This document shows positions 5,625 through 7,805 of a DNA stretch of 7,805 nucleotides, piece after piece. Position 1 is the stretch's first letter, and each line of letters starts with the position of its first letter. The position numbers were made by a program, and so were the translations under genes. The DNA is from Candidatus Woesearchaeota archaeon (GTDB lineage: Archaea; Nanobdellota; Nanobdellia; Woesearchaeales; B29-G15). The notes under the pieces are model-generated. The model made no database searches. It was not told the origin of the DNA and saw nothing but the letters and a program-made list of their open reading frames with translations. The stretch lies in the NCBI GenBank assembly GCA_003650585.1, contig QMQS01000051.1, positions 1 through 7,805 on the forward strand, read 5' to 3'.

Positions 5625-5867
5625 ATGGCAAAAGAAACAAACCAACCAACTATGAGCAAGGAAGAGCAGATAGGGTTCCACAAGGGGGCACTAACCACGC
5701 TGGCAAAGGAGAGGCAAGAGATGGTCAGGATTCTAGGTATAGTGGAGCAGTTAATGCAGATGCACATCAATGAACTCAAGAAGCTTGGGGTTGACTTGGA
5801 AAAGATGGCAAAGGAAGCCAAGAAAAAGGAGAAGAAACCAATCGAGGATTTGCTCAAGCAACCCTAG
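5625..5867 (+). CDS. Small helical protein of unknown function, 80 residues
   Basis: I cannot assign a named family. The protein is entirely soluble and charged, with two predicted amphipathic helices at about residues 10-38 and 39-70, joined around GIVEQL, and a Lys-rich tail (KEAKKKEKKP). The central pattern HKGALTTLAKERQEM...LMQMHINELKKLGVD looks like a conserved short coiled-coil-type archaeal protein; that resemblance is from memory and is weak. ATG 5625 is preceded by GGTG (5611-5614) ten bases upstream. GTG 5616, three codons earlier, is an alternative start lying exactly where a leaderless mRNA should begin (26.5 bp from the TATA centre). The gene has its own promoter and diverges from HerA. 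Its TAG stop shares the CTAG tetranucleotide with the convergent PUA-protein gene. No function is proposed. Confidence 0.75.
   Translation: MAKETNQPTMSKEEQIGFHKGALTTLAKERQEMVRILGIVEQLMQMHINELKKLGVDLEKMAKEAKKKEKKPIEDLLKQP
5821..5837 (-). terminator. Possible T-rich terminator of the aIF5B operon
   Basis: Read on the minus strand, the stretch coding for the Lys-rich tail of the small protein is TTTCTTCTCCTTTTTCT, beginning about 27 nt after the stop of the PUA-protein gene. It is pyrimidine-rich but has only one T5, so it is a weak terminator candidate. Confidence 0.25.
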
Positions 5868-6331
5868 GCATCCATAACCCTAATCCGGCGCTCTTTTGGA
5901 GTGAGATTAAGCAGCTTATTTCGTGTGTGGCGTGCACACCCAAAGTAATCACCATTGTGGGCTATTATCACAAAGCCACCTGTTTCGCCCGGTTTTTCTA
6001 TATCTAAGCCCTGCAGCCATTTTCTAAACTCCTTTTGATTTAACACCACCACATTCTTTTTAGCCACTGGACCCACCATCTGGCTCCCCTCTATACTGAG
6101 TTTGAAGCCCCCTGGTACCAGTCTGCCAAGATAGAGCCCTAAGGAATTCACATTCAGTTCTGAGAGTGGCACTTGGCTCACACCCTTACCAACAATGTAC
6201 ACACGCCCATCCTCTTTCTTGAGAAAGAAATAATCAAGTTTGGGTGCAGCACCCCATTGCTCCTCTATCAGCCCAATTATATGCTTAATCCCCTTGGAGT
6301 TCAACCACTCACCCAACACCTTCTTAGGCAT
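5864..6331 (-). CDS. PUA-like RNA-binding protein, NOL1/NOP2/fmu C-terminal family
   Basis: This 155-residue protein resembles the stand-alone archaeal relatives of the C-terminal RNA-binding region of NOL1/NOP2/Sun rRNA methyltransferases (PF13636/COG3270 type), and more distantly Nip7. An N-terminal alpha/beta part contains DGRVYIVGKG (about 41-50) and the NSLGLYLG segment (63-70). AKKNVVVLN (90-98) and the WLQGLDIE linker (106-113) follow. A PUA-like barrel at about 114-150 has GGFVIIAHNGDYFGCA and KLLNLTPKERRI. No methyltransferase domain is present, so a role as an RNA-binding ribosome-biogenesis factor is inferred, not shown. The aIF5B stop and this ATG abut (TAAATG), so the two are surely co-transcribed. 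GGGGGG followed by TC, a few nt before the ATG inside the aIF5B end, may act as a ribosome binding site. The gene ends in the CTAG shared with the convergent small gene. Confidence 0.75.
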   Translation of the reverse strand: MPKKVLGEWLNSKGIKHIIGLIEEQWGAAPKLDYFFLKKEDGRVYIVGKGVSQVPLSELNVNSLGLYLGRLVPGGFKLSIEGSQMVGPVAKKNVVVLNQKEFRKWLQGLDIEKPGETGGFVIIAHNGDYFGCARHTRNKLLNLTPKERRIRVMDA

Positions 6332-7805
6332 TTAGACCCCCCAGAAGGGTTGATGCTTACGCATTATCTCAGCAATCTCCTTGAGCACCTGTTTCTGCTC
6401 CTCACTCAGCAGATGCTTGAGCTCCTTATACCTCTTGAAATCCCGCTCTGGCACTGCTGAGTAGAGCACATCACCCTCATTTATCTGTCTCCCAATCGTA
6501 ACCTTGAGCATTGAGATAGCCACCCTTTTGCCGCTCTCTGCCTGAGGAAGGTTCTCCTGCTGTTCCTGAATACTCTTCACGTTTGAGAGCACCTTACCCT
6601 CTTTATTCATCATTGGTGTATCCAATTTGAGCAAACCTGCTAAGACCTCAACACCAAATATGGCTGGATTCGATTGCCGGAACACATAATCCGGGAGCAC
6701 CCTTATTTTACATGGCGAGACAAGTTTATCAAGCTCTTTCTGCTGCATCTCCAATTTGAGTTGTTCGTACCAAGCCTTGTACTCCTCTATCAGCTTGTAA
6801 ATAACCTCGCTTGTGATAACCTTAACACCGCACTGATGGGCATAATCCAGCACATCCTTTTGGGCAGTTACATTGAACCCAAGCACGACTGCTGAGAAAG
6901 GGGCTGCTTCCTTGTTGGATTCTGCCTCGCATATATCCTTCTTTGAGATGTTCCCAATAGAGGCACTCTTTACAAGTATGCCTTCTTCCTTTAACATTTT
7001 GAGCAATGCCTCAACAGAGCCAAGCGAGTCAGCCCTAACTATAACACCCTTACCATCCACATCAAGGATAACAGATTCCACTTGGTTCATCACATCCTTC
7101 ATAGCGCTCTCTAGTAACCCTTTCTCTGGTTTGAAACCAATGAGAGGCATGCCAGACACAACCCCCTCTAAATTTGGTGCAGAGATTCTCACTGCAGTGG
7201 CGCTTTTCACCTCCTCAACTTGCTTGAATACTGCTTTCTTGTCCCGTATCTCACAGAGTGGCATTGTCTCGAATAGGGCTCTAACCCTCGTTTGTATTGG
7301 TCCGGATATGCTCCCTATGACAAGTGTATCATTCTTGTGGAGGTTACCGCTGTAAATAATCGCATCAAGCACCAAGCCCATACCTGTGGCTTCCTTCACC
7401 TCAAGCACTGTCCCACGAGCTAAACCCTCTTCACCCTGCTTTAATTTGTGGGTAAGGAATTTCTGGGCTAATCCCACCAACACAAGCAACAATTGGGGTA
7501 TGCCCTGCCCAGTAACAGCAGACACCGGTACTATCGCCACTTGCTTTGTAAAGTCAGTCAGTTTGTCAAACCGCTCTGATTGAAACCCATGCTCGAATAA
7601 GTGCCCCACCAGTTCGTATATCTTTTTATCGAGTAAGTCAAGCACTTTTTGGGGTTGGTTTTTAAACAACTCGCACCAGTTGTTGGAGGCAACCCAACCT
7701 GGTATCAGGTCAATTTTGTTGGCTGCCACAACAAAGGGGGTTTTGAACTGCTTGAGTATCTCCAATGCCTCAGATGTCTGTGGCTTGAAGCCCTCATTTA
7801 TATCC
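6332..7805 (-). CDS. infB: Translation initiation factor aIF5B (IF2/eIF5B family), N-terminus beyond window
   Basis: This is the C-terminal 490 residues of the GTPase that promotes subunit joining and initiator-tRNA placement in archaea. The frame stays open to the edge, beginning DINEGFKPQT, a segment that follows the G3 motif in this family. NKID (visible residues 29-32) is G4, and VSA (94-96), followed by GQGIP, is G5. Domain II starts near ARGTVLEVKEATGMG. Domain III has RADSLGSVEALLKML, and domain IV has DYVFRQSNPAIFGVEVLAG. The final basic helix ends HQPFWGV, as expected for the region that contacts aIF1A in archaea and eukaryotes. The P-loop and switch I lie off the window. No intein interrupts the visible part. 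It is immediately followed by the PUA-like protein gene. Confidence 0.96.
   Translation of the reverse strand, partial: DINEGFKPQTSEALEILKQFKTPFVVAANKIDLIPGWVASNNWCELFKNQPQKVLDLLDKKIYELVGHLFEHGFQSERFDKLTDFTKQVAIVPVSAVTGQGIPQLLLVLVGLAQKFLTHKLKQGEEGLARGTVLEVKEATGMGLVLDAIIYSGNLHKNDTLVIGSISGPIQTRVRALFETMPLCEIRDKKAVFKQVEEVKSATAVRISAPNLEGVVSGMPLIGFKPEKGLLESAMKDVMNQVESVILDVDGKGVIVRADSLGSVEALLKMLKEEGILVKSASIGNISKKDICEAESNKEAAPFSAVVLGFNVTAQKDVLDYAHQCGVKVITSEVIYKLIEEYKAWYEQLKLEMQQKELDKLVSPCKIRVLPDYVFRQSNPAIFGVEVLAGLLKLDTPMMNKEGKVLSNVKSIQEQQENLPQAESGKRVAISMLKVTIGRQINEGDVLYSAVPERDFKRYKELKHLLSEEQKQVLKEIAEIMRKHQPFWGV

Noticed and set aside
5864..6331. Canonical archaeal Nip7 as the identity of the PUA-like protein
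   Set aside because: The overall two-domain plan is similar, but the AKKNVV, LQGLDIE and LLNLTPKERR segments fit the NOL1/NOP2/fmu C-terminal type better; kept only as an alternative.
6873..7355. A 160-codon open frame on the plus strand inside aIF5B
   Set aside because: It is antisense to domains II-III of a highly conserved factor, and its Ser/Thr/Pro-rich translation shows no domain; it is a shadow frame.
6332..7805. Intein in aIF5B
   Set aside because: The protein aligns continuously from the post-G3 segment to the C-terminus with no insertion or splice-junction motifs; the P-loop, a common intein site, is outside the window.
1..7805. CRISPR arrays, insertion sequences, attachment sites, tRNA or rRNA genes
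   Set aside because: No regularly spaced repeats, transposase-like frames, terminal inverted repeats or cloverleaf-forming sequences were seen; nearly all bases are accounted for by the genes listed.

Overview
This window is archaeal chromosome. The marker genes are an archaeal/eukaryotic-type translation initiation factor aIF5B (incomplete at the right edge), the archaeal wyosine-base enzyme TYW1/Taw1, and a HerA-type hexameric DNA translocase. TATA-like boxes about 26-27 bp upstream of start codons, with several predicted leaderless mRNAs, support this. Counting the broken phosphatase gene as coding, only about 295 of 7805 bases (1-151, 1463-1514, 5533-5624) lie outside genes, so the genome is very compact. 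A small-genome (for example DPANN-like) archaeon would fit, but that is inference and I cannot name the lineage.

Layout, left to right. (1) An AT-rich promoter region (1-151) drives a small four-helix membrane protein (152-502, +). (2) TYW1 (440-1462, -) converges on it, and the two overlap by 63 bp. (3) TYW1 diverges from a HAD-family phosphatase (1515-2165, +) across one palindromic TATA box placed exactly midway between the two ATG codons. The phosphatase frame is interrupted by a single in-frame TAA at codon 59. (4) A minus-strand operon starting at 5532 encodes a HerA-like ATPase, a GT2-type glycosyltransferase and a nitroreductase-family flavoprotein, each overlapping the next by about 40 bp. 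The nitroreductase overlaps the end of the HAD gene by 21 bp. (5) A short divergent promoter region (5533-5624) separates the HerA operon from an unrecognised 80-residue helical protein (5625-5867, +). (6) A second minus-strand operon, aIF5B followed directly by a PUA-like RNA-binding protein of the NOL1/NOP2/fmu C-terminal type, runs from beyond the right edge to 5864. It shares the tetranucleotide CTAG with the small gene as stop codons on both strands.

Functionally, translation and RNA genes flank the HerA operon: tRNA-Phe wyosine synthesis on the left, initiation and probable ribosome biogenesis on the right. There is no mobile element, CRISPR array, rRNA or tRNA gene. I see no wholly new defence or mobile system. 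The most noteworthy items are the symmetric bidirectional leaderless promoter, the single-stop HAD pseudogene, a HerA ATPase without its usual NurA/Mre11/Rad50 neighbours, and lysine-rich gene ends whose opposite strand may serve as the neighbour's poly-T terminator.
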